29,840 bases of DNA from assembly GCA_017509065.1 (NCBI GenBank), contig JAFWQM010000043.1, positions 1 through 29,840 on the forward strand, read 5' to 3'. The DNA comes from Clostridia bacterium (lineage in GTDB: Bacteria; Bacillota_A; Clostridia; Christensenellales; Aristaeellaceae). Below the pieces are notes generated by a model. The model did not search any database. It was not told the DNA's origin and worked only from the letters and a program-made list of their open reading frames with translations. This document shows positions 23,499 to 29,840 of this stretch, one piece after another. Both the position numbers and the translations under genes were made by a program. Within the stretch, counting starts at the first letter, position 1. Each line of letters opens with the position of its first letter.

Positions 23499-25292
23499 TC
23501 ATCCCTCATCTCCCGCAATGGAGGGCCTTTCGGGCATGATTTCGTTATACTGGTCGATCAGGGTTTCCAATTGGAGAAAATCGAAGGTCATTAAATCGTT
23601 ATCAAGGAAAGCCTGCCATTCCCATTCCGGGCTGGGACGGGAATAATCAGTAAAGGTGAAGCGCCCGTTTTCCACCTCCGCCATCCAGGTCTGCGCGTCG
23701 GAGCAGAGCGTCAGCACCCATTTCCCATCCAGAAATTCAAAGGTCATCCAAATATGGTTTTCCATGGGCACTTCATCCCAGGAAAGCGGGCCGTCGGGCA
23801 TTTTCATATAATAATCCATCAAAATGGCGGGGCCGTCATGGTACGTTTCCAAATAGCAATGCTGAGGGAACGCTTCCCGGATAAATTCCGCGTCTTCCAT
23901 ATAGATGCGTAGGAAGGAAAGCCCTCCTTTTTCCTCGATGTATTCCAGCGTCCGAAAACCGTCGTCGTCCCAATCATAGGAATACCGGGGATCGTAGTAT
24001 TCATCCGGCTCCCCGATGTCGGAAAAAGCGTCCGGGGCGGCGGTGCACAGAATATCCGCGTCCACCAGCACAAGCCAGTCCCCGTTTGACTGTACGCCGA
24101 TGAGCCACGCCAGGTGATAACCGTCCGAAAGGGGCGCGGGCAGCCCTTGCAGCGCTTCGTTCAGGCGGTCCGGGCAACTGTCCTCAAACGCATAGGAAGG
24201 GAAGCCGCAGGGGACGGAATACCCGTCCCGGCCGAACGCTAAATCCTCCCGGCGAAACCAGCCCGTCCCGCCGTGTTCCCCGCCGCCGATCTGCAGCAGC
24301 ACCCAATCGCCTTGTTCTTCTTTGACGCGTCCGAACAGCCGGGCATAGCAGGAGGCGATCACGGTTCCCTCCGGTTCGTCCCGCATTTCCGCGCCGTTCA
24401 GAGCGACGCAGGCCCAGCCCGCGGCGTCGATGGCGGCCAGCACACCGGCATTCGTCAGGGGCACAACGGACAAATCCATTTCCGTCAGGGACAGGGGAAA
24501 TGCAGGCACGCCGGGATAAAGCTGGTTGCTGTTTTCATAGGAAACGCCGTCTCCCGCGTCCCAGACACAGCTGCCGTCAAAATCCCAGATACCTGTTCCC
24601 GTATTGATCCCGCTGATGCCCGGGGCGTCCCCGCCGCAATCCATATAAACCAATCCATTTTCGATCATCAGTTCAAGCTCGTTCCTGTAGGAATGGATCT
24701 CATTGAGATAAAAGTGCTTTTCCTGAACGGGGGACGAAAGCACGGCGTCATACGCCTGTCCGTTCCAGGAAGCGGCGCGGATGCTCTGTTTCCCCTCCCC
24801 GTTCACGGCGACGCCGATGAGCTTATCCGAAAATGCGCCCAAATTTTTCCAGTGTTCGTCGTCCTCCAGCATGAATTCCGCCAGCCAGGAGTTTTTTTCC
24901 ACATCGATCCAATCCGCCAAGGCATAGGCGGCTTCCCCCGGGGTCAGCGCTTCGATTCTTTCGGCGGCCAGCGGTGACAGGGGCACCGGAGCCAGATCGA
25001 TTTCGTCATAGCTGATTTCTTTCCCCTCCCACAAGGGATTGGTCAGCACATGCAGCATTTTTTGCACCAGCATGCCGTCCTCCACCCGGTAAAGGCCCAC
25101 GCGCACATGCCACGCAAGTTCGTCGTTCCATCTGCCGGAACCGTAATGTGAAGTGAAGCTCACCTTCCACTCCGGGTAATCCTTCGCTACGTGGGAAAGC
25201 ACCAGCGATTTTTCATCCGCCAATGCCGCCGACGCGCACAAGAGGGCCAGCATCACGATCATGATAATAACAGAAAAGCATTTGCTTTTCAT
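23499..25292 (-). CDS. Secreted protein with an SH3-like segment, function unknown
   Basis: The 597-residue product starts with a signal peptide (MKSKCFSVIIMIVMLALLCA followed by SAALA, cleavage after ALA). The mature part is acidic and rich in Trp and Tyr. Residues 295-352 look like a bacterial SH3 domain: VALNGAEMRDEPEGTVIASC, then a WVLLQI strand and TGWFRREDL. The remaining regions I do not recognise. The start at 25292 has GGAGG 8 bases upstream and is 20 bases after the stop of the WG-repeat gene, so the two form an operon. A cell-surface role is likely; no catalytic motif was seen. Confidence 0.7.
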   Translation of the reverse strand: MKSKCFSVIIMIVMLALLCASAALADEKSLVLSHVAKDYPEWKVSFTSHYGSGRWNDELAWHVRVGLYRVEDGMLVQKMLHVLTNPLWEGKEISYDEIDLAPVPLSPLAAERIEALTPGEAAYALADWIDVEKNSWLAEFMLEDDEHWKNLGAFSDKLIGVAVNGEGKQSIRAASWNGQAYDAVLSSPVQEKHFYLNEIHSYRNELELMIENGLVYMDCGGDAPGISGINTGTGIWDFDGSCVWDAGDGVSYENSNQLYPGVPAFPLSLTEMDLSVVPLTNAGVLAAIDAAGWACVALNGAEMRDEPEGTVIASCYARLFGRVKEEQGDWVLLQIGGGEHGGTGWFRREDLAFGRDGYSVPCGFPSYAFEDSCPDRLNEALQGLPAPLSDGYHLAWLIGVQSNGDWLVLVDADILCTAAPDAFSDIGEPDEYYDPRYSYDWDDDGFRTLEYIEEKGGLSFLRIYMEDAEFIREAFPQHCYLETYHDGPAILMDYYMKMPDGPLSWDEVPMENHIWMTFEFLDGKWVLTLCSDAQTWMAEVENGRFTFTDYSRPSPEWEWQAFLDNDLMTFDFLQLETLIDQYNEIMPERPSIAGDEG

Positions 25293-25312
25293 CAATGATT
25301 CCTCCGCTTCAT

Positions 25313-26665
25313 TCAATAACGATACAGTTCATTTCCTTCCCGATCCACAAAAATCACGTCGGGGTACAGGTCGATCCGGGCCAGGCCGTCCCGGAATTCC
25401 CGACAGTATCCATCCACCGGCGGGAAAGCCCACTCGCCGCGCTCGTCGATATAGCCTTCTTTTCCGGTGGCGATTTCCAACACATGAAACAGCCCTTCTG
25501 AGAATTCCTGACGCCGCTGGTGATCCTCCACCCAAAAGACGGGCGGAGTCAGGATTTCGCCCTTGTCGTTGAACAGGCCGATACCATAGCCGCCGTTGCC
25601 CGTCAATCGATCGGAATGAACCTCATAAAACGCCACGCCGTTTTCTTTGAAATCGCCCACACCCTCCAGGCCCTCTATTTCAAGCCGGAACATTTCTTCG
25701 CCCGATTGATTCAGGAACACGACGGGGCCGTTGTCCGGCGTGCCGCAGCGGATCAGGCCGTGAGAACAATACATATCGCTGTGATGGGCGTTGGCTTCGT
25801 CCCAGCGGACAAACGCGGTGCTGCCGTCCGGCGCGATCATGGCCCATTCGCCCGTTTGCAGCTTTACGCAGGCCAGTCCCTCGCTGAATGCGTAAGCCCA
25901 CAAATACTGCGGTTCAATGACCACGTTTCCGGCTGTGTCGATATAGCCGCATAAGTCTTTTGTGCTATCCCAAACGACCGCCAGGCCGTCATAAAACGTG
26001 CTGACGGCATAGCAGTTTTCGGGCAGCGGCACTTCGTTTCCCGGCCGGTCGATCAAAATCCACCCGTCTGCTGCCTTCGCGTCATAGGGCATCACCATGC
26101 AGTAATCCCCGGAAAAGTCCCGGCTGTCATCGGGGGAATATTGGCAGGGGATCACGATTTCCCCGGTGCTCCGGCGGACGAAGCCCAATTTCCCATCCAC
26201 GGTGACGCGAATGTATTCCCTGTCGGTATGACCAGTCCAAACAATATGTACGTCATCATAAATCAGGCCGGAAAAAAAGCCGGAGGGGATATCGAAAAAG
26301 CCCTGCTTTTCTCCCTTCTTCCATCCCTGTACCACCAGATAAACGCCGTTATCCCGGCCGTTCGCCCAATCCCCGGAATCGGATACGGACAGGATATCTT
26401 CATACTCCGGCGGCAGGACCCATTCTCCTTTGGCGTCGATGATACCGTACAGCCCACCCCACTCCTGACGGGCCAGGGCGTACCCGCCCCGGAAATCCTC
26501 GGCATAAGTGAACGTACCGGGGATCACCAGGTTTCCCTTACAGTCGATATACCCCCACAATCCGTTTTCATCCTTCACGGCGTACAGGGGTTTGCTTTCC
26601 TCCGCCAAGGCGGAAGTCACGATCAGCAGCAGCGCGGCCAGGATGCAAAAGATTCTTTTCAGCAT
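25313..26665 (-). CDS. Secreted WG-repeat protein
   Basis: The 450-residue protein has a signal peptide (MLKRIFCILAALLLIVTSAL, cleavage after ALA) followed by at least five WG-type repeats, such as GLWGYIDCKGNLVIPGTF, GLYGIIDAKGEWVLPPEY, KLGFVRRSTGEIVIPCQY, LCGYIDTAGNVVIEPQY and EGYIDERGEWAFPPV. WG repeats form beta-structures and are common in exported Bacillota proteins of unknown function. The start at 26665 is preceded by AAAGGGGA; the longer reading adds a segment without a signal peptide at its start. It is the first gene of a two-gene operon with the SH3-like secreted protein. No promoter is clear between it and the terminator just upstream, so some expression may be read-through. Confidence 0.85.
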   Translation of the reverse strand: MLKRIFCILAALLLIVTSALAEESKPLYAVKDENGLWGYIDCKGNLVIPGTFTYAEDFRGGYALARQEWGGLYGIIDAKGEWVLPPEYEDILSVSDSGDWANGRDNGVYLVVQGWKKGEKQGFFDIPSGFFSGLIYDDVHIVWTGHTDREYIRVTVDGKLGFVRRSTGEIVIPCQYSPDDSRDFSGDYCMVMPYDAKAADGWILIDRPGNEVPLPENCYAVSTFYDGLAVVWDSTKDLCGYIDTAGNVVIEPQYLWAYAFSEGLACVKLQTGEWAMIAPDGSTAFVRWDEANAHHSDMYCSHGLIRCGTPDNGPVVFLNQSGEEMFRLEIEGLEGVGDFKENGVAFYEVHSDRLTGNGGYGIGLFNDKGEILTPPVFWVEDHQRRQEFSEGLFHVLEIATGKEGYIDERGEWAFPPVDGYCREFRDGLARIDLYPDVIFVDREGNELYRY

Positions 26666-26692
26666 GGTATATTTCCCCTTTTGCTGTTGCGG

Positions 26693-26733
26693 TATAAAAA
26701 CGGTTTCCAAACAATATAACGAATGGAAACCGT
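26693..26733 (-). terminator. Rho-independent terminator of the dus operon
   Basis: On the minus strand ACGGTTTCCA, a 14-base loop, and TGGAAACCGT form a perfect 10-bp stem (arms at 26724-26733 and 26700-26709) followed by TTTTTAT. It lies 38 bases after the dus stop. The loop is larger than usual. Confidence 0.75.
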
Positions 26734-26771
26734 GATTTGTTACATCTTTTTTCCTTTTTCAGTTTTTTTCT

Positions 26772-27716
26772 TCACTCCGCCAGCAGCGACCGCAGCAGCC
26801 CTTCCACTTCTTCAAAAGAACTCGCTAAGTTCACCTTGGTGCGCACCTGGGCGGAATTGCGGCGGCCCGCGGTGTACCAGGAAAAATGCTTGCGCATTTC
26901 CAATAAGGCGCTGCGCTCACCCTTCCATTCGGTCATTTCCCGGGCCTGGCGCATGGCGGTGTCGATCACCTGGGAAAAGGTCGGAGGCGTATAGGGCCGG
27001 TTCTCGATGGCGGCGCGGATTTCCGCGAACACCGAGGGATTGCCCAAGGTGCCGCGTCCGATAGCCAAGCCATCGCAGCCAGTAACGCGCAGGGCTTCCA
27101 GAGCCGTTTTCCCGTCCACAATATCGCCGTTGGCAATGACAGGAATGGAAACAGCCCTTTTCACTTCCCCGATGGCTTCCCAGTCCGCTTTCCCGCTGTA
27201 CTGCTGCATGCGGGTGCGGCCGTGGACGGTGAGGGCCGCCGCCCCGGCGCTTTCCAGCATTTTAGCAAATTCAACGGCGTTTTTGTGCTCCTCGTCCCAG
27301 CCTAAGCGCATTTTCACCGTCACCGGCAGGCAGGTGGATTTGACCGTACTTTCCACGATGCGAAATGCCAGGTCCGGGTCCTTCATCAAAGCGCTGCCGC
27401 TCTGGCCCCCTACCACCTTCTGGGCGGGACAGCCCATGTTGAGATCGATGCCGGAAAACAGGCCCAGGTCCGTCAGCCGTTCCGCCGCCTGGGCGAAATA
27501 TACCGGTTCGCTGCCGAAAAGCTGCACGGAAAGCAATCCTTCCTCCGGGAACCGGGCCAGCAGGAACCGGTAGGCGTTTCGATCTTTCGGCGCGGTCAGA
27601 AACCCCTGTGCGCTCACCATTTCCGTAGTGGCGCAGTCGCAGCCCTGTTCAAAACAAAGGCGGCGGAACACCTGATCCGTGATCCCCGCCATGGGCGCCA
27701 GCGATAAAGTTGTCAT
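26772..27716 (-). CDS. dusB: tRNA-dihydrouridine synthase (DusB-type)
   Basis: The 314-residue flavoenzyme reduces uridine to dihydrouridine in tRNA with NADPH and FMN. It begins SLAPMAGITDQVFRRLCFEQ, the FMN-binding start of the TIM barrel, has the catalytic Cys96 in IDLNMGCPAQKVVGGQSGSA, HGRTRMQQYSG near residue 166, IPVIANGDI near 191 and AIGRGTLGNP near 217, all standard for Dus enzymes. The helical C-terminal tRNA-binding domain (RKHFSWYTAG) is complete. GGGGG stands 6-7 bases before the ATG. It follows the small membrane protein gene by 10 bases in the same operon and is closed by a terminator. DusB is the usual assignment in Bacillota. Confidence 0.95.
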   Translation of the reverse strand: MTTLSLAPMAGITDQVFRRLCFEQGCDCATTEMVSAQGFLTAPKDRNAYRFLLARFPEEGLLSVQLFGSEPVYFAQAAERLTDLGLFSGIDLNMGCPAQKVVGGQSGSALMKDPDLAFRIVESTVKSTCLPVTVKMRLGWDEEHKNAVEFAKMLESAGAAALTVHGRTRMQQYSGKADWEAIGEVKRAVSIPVIANGDIVDGKTALEALRVTGCDGLAIGRGTLGNPSVFAEIRAAIENRPYTPPTFSQVIDTAMRQAREMTEWKGERSALLEMRKHFSWYTAGRRNSAQVRTKVNLASSFEEVEGLLRSLLAE

Positions 27717-27726
27717 GATGATCCCC

Positions 27727-28314
27727 CTACTCCTCGTTGATCACCCGCAGCACCGTCAGGTTGCGGATGCGCCATTGGTTGTTTTCCCTGCTGAGGAGCA
27801 CGGAATATTGGGTGGTCTGCCATTTGGGGGAAGACATGCTGATCCCAGCGGCGGCCGCCGCCTCCTTGGCGGAGGCTTTCAGCTTGCCGTCGATGGCTGG
27901 GATGCGCTCGGTGATGGTGGCAGTGGCCGTGTCCTCCCAGGGCCAGCACCAGAACCAGTCCAAGTTGATGCGGTGATCAAAGCCGGTGATATTATAATAA
28001 TTCTGGTATGCGGACTGCCCGTTGCGGGCCTCGGCCAGCTGGGCGTCCCGCTCCAAATAGGCGGAGGAAAAATAGGGGGCCAAATTCTCGTCCGCCCCCA
28101 TCATGATCACCTGGGCGCGCTTGGCCATGCCGTCCTTTAAAATAATATAGCTGTTGGTGGCGTTCATGGAAAAATAAAACGCCATGGTCATCAGCCCCAG
28201 CACGCACACCGCGATCAGCAGCCGGGTGGTCACGTACCAGATCAATCGCCGCAAATACTTCACTGCCGCCTCCGAAAAAAATGCTCTGTTCCGCAACGCT
28301 CGGCGTGCTCCCAT
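27727..28314 (-). CDS. Single-pass membrane protein of unknown function upstream of dusB
   Basis: The 195-residue product has a basic N-terminus, one transmembrane helix at about residues 26-50 (TTRLLIAVCVLGLMTMAFYF) and an extracytoplasmic domain of about 145 residues ending in KWQTTQYSVLLSRENNQWRI. The frame extends 60 residues further upstream, but those ATG codons lie above the -10 element at 28354-28359, so the start at 28314 is the first usable one. Its ribosome binding site is poor (GGCGGG), which makes the start less certain. The extracellular part resembles small NTF2-like or TcaA-like domains only in general pattern. It is 10 bases from dusB and shares its promoter. Confidence 0.7.
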   Translation of the reverse strand: MGARRALRNRAFFSEAAVKYLRRLIWYVTTRLLIAVCVLGLMTMAFYFSMNATNSYIILKDGMAKRAQVIMMGADENLAPYFSSAYLERDAQLAEARNGQSAYQNYYNITGFDHRINLDWFWCWPWEDTATATITERIPAIDGKLKASAKEAAAAAGISMSSPKWQTTQYSVLLSRENNQWRIRNLTVLRVINEE

Positions 28315-28353
28315 TCGGAGCCCGCCGAGACGGAAAGCTTCGCTTTCCTCGTT

Positions 28354-28383
28354 ATTATACCATATCCGGCACTTCTTTGTCAT
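28354..28383 (-). promoter_or_regulatory. Promoter of the membrane protein-dusB operon
   Basis: ATGACA (28378-28383), 18 bases, perfect TATAAT (28354-28359) on the minus strand. The expected RNA start falls near 28347, inside the perfect hairpin GGAAAGC-GAA-GCTTTCC (28332-28348), so the transcript would begin with a 7-bp stem. Confidence 0.75.
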
Positions 28384-28494
28384 CCCCATGGTTGACTGTG
28401 CCAGGAATAACGGGGCTCCCGTAAATGTAACGGACTGCCTACGCTCATTCTTCCCCTTGTAGAATCGGATGTGGTATTTGGTTTGTATTTTCAT

Positions 28495-28967
28495 ACTTGA
28501 GAAAAAAGTATTTATTACGTTTCTGTAATATTTTCAACACACGTTTTTCACATTTTTCGTGGATAAAAGACTGAAAAATGTGTGGACAAACCCGCAAATC
28601 CTGCGCAAACCCCTGTGGATAACTTGAAATTCTGCAAAAGTTATCCACAATCGCCTGCCGAAAACCCGGCAGAATCGGGGTTTCAGCCTCCTTTTCTGTG
28701 GATAACTCTGTGGATAATGTGGAAAATCCGTTTTTTCCCACGATGCCGTATAAAAACATCCTCCTCTACATGATCCGCCCCTGTCCACCCCAGCAAATAC
28801 AGCCTTTATTTCAAAAGCTAAGAAATATTACTGTATATTTATTCATTCGTAAATCAAATTGCCTGTGGATAACCCCTGGGGATAACTGCCGGGAAAAGTT
28901 CAAACTTTTTTGATTTGACATCATATCCGTCCTGTTCCTTCCATATGCTGGACGGGGAGGAGAGGTT
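28495..28967. other. Gene-free stretch with a DnaA-box cluster, candidate replication or DnaA-titration locus
   Basis: Five perfect DnaA boxes are present: TGTGGATAA at 28614, 28697, 28709 and 28864, and TTATCCACA at 28641. Near matches with one change occur at 28558 (CGTGGATAA), 28581 (TGTGGACAA), 28718 (TGTGGAAAA) and 28877 (TGGGGATAA). Eight of nine point the same way. Two AT-rich segments, at about 28495-28560 and 28795-28862, flank or split the cluster and could act as unwinding elements. Genes diverge on either side. The features fit an oriC, but dnaA and dnaN are not in view and the nearby 5S gene runs toward the cluster, so a DnaA-titration or regulatory site is an alternative. Confidence 0.7.
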
Positions 28968-29681
28968 ATGAACAGAAAATTGGCCAGTCGGTTATGCCTT
29001 TTGGGGATATTTTTTTGCTGCGTGATCCTGGTAGCCGCCGGTCCCCGTCCCGCGCGGCCAGCCGTTCCGGCACGCCCGGCCCAGAATGCGGAAACCGGGG
29101 TGCTTACCGGCAAAGTGATCCTGGTAGACGCCGGGCACGGGGGCACAGACGGCGGGGCCCGGGCAAAGGACTCCGGAACATGGGAAAAGGAATTAAACCT
29201 ACGAACGGCCCTTGCTTTGAAAAGCCTGCTGGAAGCGGACGGAGCGAAAGTTATCATGACCCGGGAAACAGATACGCAGTACAGCGAAAACAAACGGGCC
29301 GATTTAACGGCCCGCCTGGACCTGGCGCGGGAGAACGGCGCGGATATGGTAATCAGCATCCACATGAACGAATATCGCACCCGCAGGGTATCCGGCCCGC
29401 AGGTGTTCTACCGTGCGGGTCAGGAGGACAGCCGCCTGCTGGCGGGCTGCGTCCAGGAGGCCTTGATCAGGGTTCTGAACCCCGCGAAAAAACGCGCCGC
29501 CATGGCGGGCGATTATTTTATTCTGTCTCTCGATATCCCCTCTGTGCTGGTGGAATGTGGCTTTCTTTCCAACGCCGCCGAAGAAGCCCTGCTGCTCACC
29601 CCGGAATACCGGGAGAAAGTAGCCCAGGCCATTCGGGACGGAATTGTGGAATACTATGCGCTGAAAGAAAAACAGCTTTGA
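28968..29681 (+). CDS. N-acetylmuramoyl-L-alanine amidase (Amidase_3, CwlD-like)
   Basis: The 237-residue protein cleaves the amide bond between muramic acid and the stem peptide of peptidoglycan. After a signal-anchor helix (LCLLGIFFCCVILVAAG) and a Pro/Ala-rich spacer (about 25-45), the Amidase_3 domain shows VILVDAGHGGTDGGA with zinc ligand His57, WEKELNL with Glu73, ISIHMNEY with His132 and VLVECGFLSN with the catalytic Glu196. All key residues are present. The size and single-domain plan match CwlD, which makes muramic lactam in the spore cortex, so it hints at a sporulating lineage, but other single-domain amidases look alike. AGGAG stands close before the ATG. It is convergent with the 5S rRNA gene. 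Confidence 0.9.
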   Translation: MNRKLASRLCLLGIFFCCVILVAAGPRPARPAVPARPAQNAETGVLTGKVILVDAGHGGTDGGARAKDSGTWEKELNLRTALALKSLLEADGAKVIMTRETDTQYSENKRADLTARLDLARENGADMVISIHMNEYRTRRVSGPQVFYRAGQEDSRLLAGCVQEALIRVLNPAKKRAAMAGDYFILSLDIPSVLVECGFLSNAAEEALLLTPEYREKVAQAIRDGIVEYYALKEKQL

Positions 29682-29701
29682 TCTCTGTACCTTATTGTTG
29701 C

Positions 29702-29734
29702 AAAAAAAGAAGCAATCCTTTTATGGATTGCTTC
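29702..29734 (-). terminator. Rho-independent terminator of the rRNA operon
   Basis: On the minus strand GAAGCAATCC, loop ATAAAA, GGATTGCTTC (arms 29725-29734 and 29709-29718) form a perfect 10-bp stem followed by a run of seven T. It begins a few bases after the 3' end of the 5S gene. Confidence 0.9.
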
Positions 29735-29740
29735 AAATGG

Positions 29741-29840
29741 AATCCGGCGGCGACCTACTCTCCCGGGCCGTGTCCAGCCAAGTACCATCGGCGCTGAAGG
29801 TCTTAACTTCTGTGTTCGGTATGGGAACAGGTGGAACCCC
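29741..29840 (-). rRNA. rrf: 5S ribosomal RNA, 3' part
   Basis: The minus strand of this stretch reads as 5S rRNA: CCTGTTCCCATACCGAACAC, then AGAAGTTAAG, CAGCGCCGATGGTACTTGG and GAGAGTAGGTCGCCGCCGG at the 3' end. About 100 of roughly 117 bases are inside the window; the 5' end lies beyond it. A strong terminator follows, so this is probably the end of an rRNA operon transcribed leftward. The exact 3' end is approximate. Confidence 0.95.

Noticed and set aside
28558..28885. The repeated TGTGGATAA units as a CRISPR or tandem repeat array
   Set aside because: The units are 9-mers with irregular spacing and mixed orientation and match the DnaA box; there are no regular spacers.
29709..29734. Hairpin as a terminator for the amidase on the plus strand
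   Set aside because: On the plus strand the hairpin is followed by AAATGG rather than a T-run; the T-run is on the minus-strand side, so it serves the rRNA operon.

Overview
The window looks like chromosomal DNA of a Clostridia-type member of the Bacillota, probably from a gut or rumen habitat. The pointers are the RpoB N-terminus, a CwlD-type cell wall amidase, strong GGAGG-type ribosome binding sites, consensus sigma-A promoters, and cytoplasmic glycan enzymes (GH38, GH130, GH29) without signal peptides. No species can be named from the sequence alone. The window starts inside rpoB (minus strand) and ends inside a 5S rRNA gene (minus strand).

Layout. 1-370: start of rpoB with its own consensus promoter and a leader of about 135 nt. 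370-4283 (minus): an ECF sigma factor, a membrane anti-sigma-like protein, a secreted protein and a 49-codon signal-peptide ORF, all overlapping or closely spaced, followed by an Rpn/PDDEXK transposase-like nuclease gene with its own promoter and terminator. 4475-11117: an integrative and mobilizable element made of an XRE regulator, two tandem DUF3847 proteins, a highly structured presumed oriT, a MobA/MobL relaxase whose expected start codon is ATC, a TnpW-like small protein, an intact large serine recombinase and a decayed second recombinase. 11177-15428 (minus): GH130 phosphorylase and GH38 alpha-mannosidase, a mannoside-degrading pair. 15616-19059 (plus): a DUF1846 protein, then a degenerate-receiver protein and an SPFH/zinc-ribbon protein. 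19240-20871 (minus): an AT-richer, lone nuclease-like gene. 21192-23410 (minus): GH29 alpha-L-fucosidase with an EamA/DMT permease. 23499-26665 (minus): two secreted proteins, one with WG repeats and one with an SH3-like segment. 26772-28314 (minus): a tRNA-dihydrouridine synthase and a small membrane protein. 28315-28967: a non-coding stretch with a dense cluster of DnaA boxes. 28968-29681 (plus): the amidase, converging on the rRNA terminator and 5S gene.

How the parts work together. The GH130/GH38 and GH29/permease units suggest intracellular breakdown of imported mannose- and fucose-containing oligosaccharides, but no transporter for the mannosides lies in the window. The sigma/anti-sigma operon probably responds to an envelope signal through its secreted third gene product. 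The mobile element has a complete integration module (the first recombinase), but its transfer module may be crippled by the relaxase start codon. The two observations most worth checking are the DnaA-box cluster without dnaA and the relaxase/oriT region. The lone zinc-finger plus PD-(D/E)XK-like protein at 19240-20871 is the best candidate for an undescribed nuclease system.
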